Shown here: positions 5,398-6,691 of the stretch, piece after piece
Layout of the letters: every line of letters starts with the position of its first letter
How positions within the stretch are numbered: the first letter of the stretch is position 1
Assembly (NCBI GenBank): GCA_964580235.1
Contig: CAZOJY010000153.1
Location: forward strand, 1-6,691
Direction: 5' to 3'
Origin: G020348385 sp964580235
GTDB lineage: Bacteria > Acidobacteriota > Aminicenantia > Aminicenantales > Aminicenantaceae
Length of the DNA stretch: 6,691 bases
The notes under the pieces: generated by a model
What the model saw: only the letters and a program-made list of their open reading frames with translations
What the model was told of the DNA's origin: nothing
Database searches by the model: none
Position numbers and translations under genes: made by a program

Positions 5398-6691
5398 CTA
5401 GAGTAGCTCTTTTTTGGTCTTTTCGGGCTGCTGGGAGAATAGTCATCTGCCATTTTCAGGCGTTCGCCGATTGGCGGGTGAGAATAATAGAGGAATTTTA
5501 CCCACCATTCCGGGTAGGCATTGGACAGGTTGCGATCCGCCAATCCTGCCAGAGCCGTCATAAATGCTACTTTTTCTTTTATATCGGCCAGTGCATATCC
5601 ATCTGCCTGTTTTTCGAAACTTCGGGAAAGGGCATTGTTCAGCGGAGCAAAAAGGAATCCTGACACTCCTCCCAGCAGAATGGCAAACACAGGAAAAAGG
5701 GAAAGATTTGATTGTGTGGATAAAAGGAACTTAGGGAATGTCCACCTCAACAGGGAATGAATAACGAAAAAGATAAGTAATTGTTGCAGAGTCCCGATTC
5801 CAATATTTTTCCAGATATGTCGGTATTTATGGTGACCGACTTCGTGGGCAATGATAGATTCGATCTCAGGAACCGTCATGTTTTTGCACAAATTATCCCC
5901 CAAAACAACCCGTCTCGTTTTGCCCAATCCAGCCAGGAATGCATTCTCCTTTTTAGTCTGGCGGCTCATATCCTCCTTGAAAAATCCACTACTTTTAAGC
6001 CCTCCGCGCACTAGTATCCCATCCAGGGCCGAGGTTAGTTCCTCATTTTTGATTGGCGTGTATTTATTAAAAATCGGGGCAATGATAACCGGGAACAAGG
6101 TAGCAAAGATAACACTCACAAATGCCATTGCCAATGCCGCCCCTAACCACCACCAATGTGGAGTTATTGCCATGATCCAAAGAAGCATCCCCAATATGAG
6201 GATAAAAAAGATAAATCCCACAAAAAAGGACTTGATTTGCTCCCACAACCAGCTCTTCACTGTATGATTGGAAAAGTTCCATTTGTGCTCATGGATGAAA
6301 CCGCTGAAAAATGCCAAAGGAAAACTGAGGATGGTCATGGCCACATAAAAAACAACACCGTATGCCAGGAATGGCCATATGATGGAATCGCCGAGATTGA
6401 GGTGAGCCAGGTAAAAACTAAATCCGCTGAAATAAAAGACAAGAAGAAAGGTGAGGGATAGAAGCATGCCGGCAAAGCCGAAGAGGCGCTTTTCCTTCTC
6501 ATATTGTCTGGCTTTTTTCTGGCTCTCTGCATCCAGCAGAGGATGGATTTCTTTCAGTTTCATGTCAGTTATAGAATACTCAAAGCTTACAATTTGATCA
6601 ATATTATCCAATTTGTCCTTTTTAAAAATAATTTTTGGCTTTGTCCCAAAGTGACGGGATAGATAGGCTAGGCATATAAGAAGCAGGGGAA
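5376..6691 (-). CDS. M48 family (Ste24/CAAX-type) zinc metalloprotease, 5' end beyond window
   Basis: This is an integral membrane metalloprotease. Counting from a TTG at 6611, HEVGH (256-260) supplies two zinc-binding His and the catalytic Glu, and E333 in SFEKQADGYAL is the third ligand with D337 after it. NAFLAGLGKTRRVVLGD (223-239) and YYSHPPIGERL (375-385) are typical of Ste24-like M48A proteases, which cleave membrane-associated or damaged proteins. Membrane segments lie at about 46-66, 80-105, 127-150, 156-180, 271-289 and 304-325. The reading frame stays open upstream of 6611 to the right edge and encodes a hydrophobic LLLICLAYL segment followed by a basic linker, so the true start is beyond 6691 and the TTG is internal. 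Bacterial Ste24-like proteins are usually about 410-430 residues; this one has at least 437. No other family fits as well. Confidence 0.9.
   Translation of the reverse strand, partial: PLLLICLAYLSRHFGTKPKIIFKKDKLDNIDQIVSFEYSITDMKLKEIHPLLDAESQKKARQYEKEKRLFGFAGMLLSLTFLLVFYFSGFSFYLAHLNLGDSIIWPFLAYGVVFYVAMTILSFPLAFFSGFIHEHKWNFSNHTVKSWLWEQIKSFFVGFIFFILILGMLLWIMAITPHWWWLGAALAMAFVSVIFATLFPVIIAPIFNKYTPIKNEELTSALDGILVRGGLKSSGFFKEDMSRQTKKENAFLAGLGKTRRVVLGDNLCKNMTVPEIESIIAHEVGHHKYRHIWKNIGIGTLQQLLIFFVIHSLLRWTFPKFLLSTQSNLSLFPVFAILLGGVSGFLFAPLNNALSRSFEKQADGYALADIKEKVAFMTALAGLADRNLSNAYPEWWVKFLYYSHPPIGERLKMADDYSPSSPKRPKKSYSRGVNKYF

Noticed and set aside
5851..6267. Plus-strand open frame of 138 codons
   Set aside because: It lies antisense within the M48 protease, whose catalytic motifs are clear; the translation has no recognisable domain.
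1..6691. CRISPR arrays, tRNA/rRNA genes, insertion sequences, att sites
   Set aside because: No regularly spaced direct repeats, cloverleaf signatures, transposase frames or flanking terminal repeats were found by reading.

Overview
The window looks like chromosomal DNA from a Gram-negative bacterium, moderately AT-rich with many A/T homopolymer runs. The gene types (a DUF3014 protein, a Ste24-like M48 protease, a bacterial SH3 protein, a radical SAM/SPASM enzyme and a GT-C-like membrane protein with a GDEPHY motif) would fit an Acidobacteriota/Aminicenantes- or Desulfobacterota-like lineage. That assignment comes from remembered family distributions and is weak. No rRNA, tRNA, CRISPR array, transposase or phage gene is visible.

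Layout. Positions 1-1215 (minus) hold the first 405 codons of a multi-membrane-segment protein that looks like a GT-C glycosyltransferase; its 3' end is outside the window. A 240-bp intergenic region (1216-1455) separates it from a divergent plus-strand pair and carries nested inverted repeats and promoter-like boxes facing both ways. The plus-strand pair is a class I SAM-dependent methyltransferase with an aberrant motif I (1456-2250), followed after 5 bp by a radical SAM/SPASM protein (2256-3179). A minus-strand block converges on this pair with only 15 bp between stop codons. Read in its direction of transcription, the block is a Ste24/CAAX-type M48 metalloprotease running in from beyond the right edge (5376-6691), a secreted SH3-domain protein with a TTG start (4365-5246), a small possible membrane peptide (within 4004-4246) and a membrane-anchored DUF3014 protein (3195-3971).

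How the genes may work together. The left half (GT-C-like membrane protein, methyltransferase with hydrophobic C-terminal segments, radical SAM/SPASM enzyme) could build or modify a lipid-linked saccharide or other envelope component; this rests on gene types and adjacency only. The right half consists of envelope or membrane proteins (protease, exported SH3 protein, two single-pass anchored proteins) and may be a loose envelope-maintenance cluster. The points most worth a second look are the methyltransferase's missing glycine-rich SAM loop, the structured divergent intergenic region, and a promoter/SD/nine-codon ORF/hairpin arrangement on the plus strand at 5301-5415, antisense to the protease 3' end.
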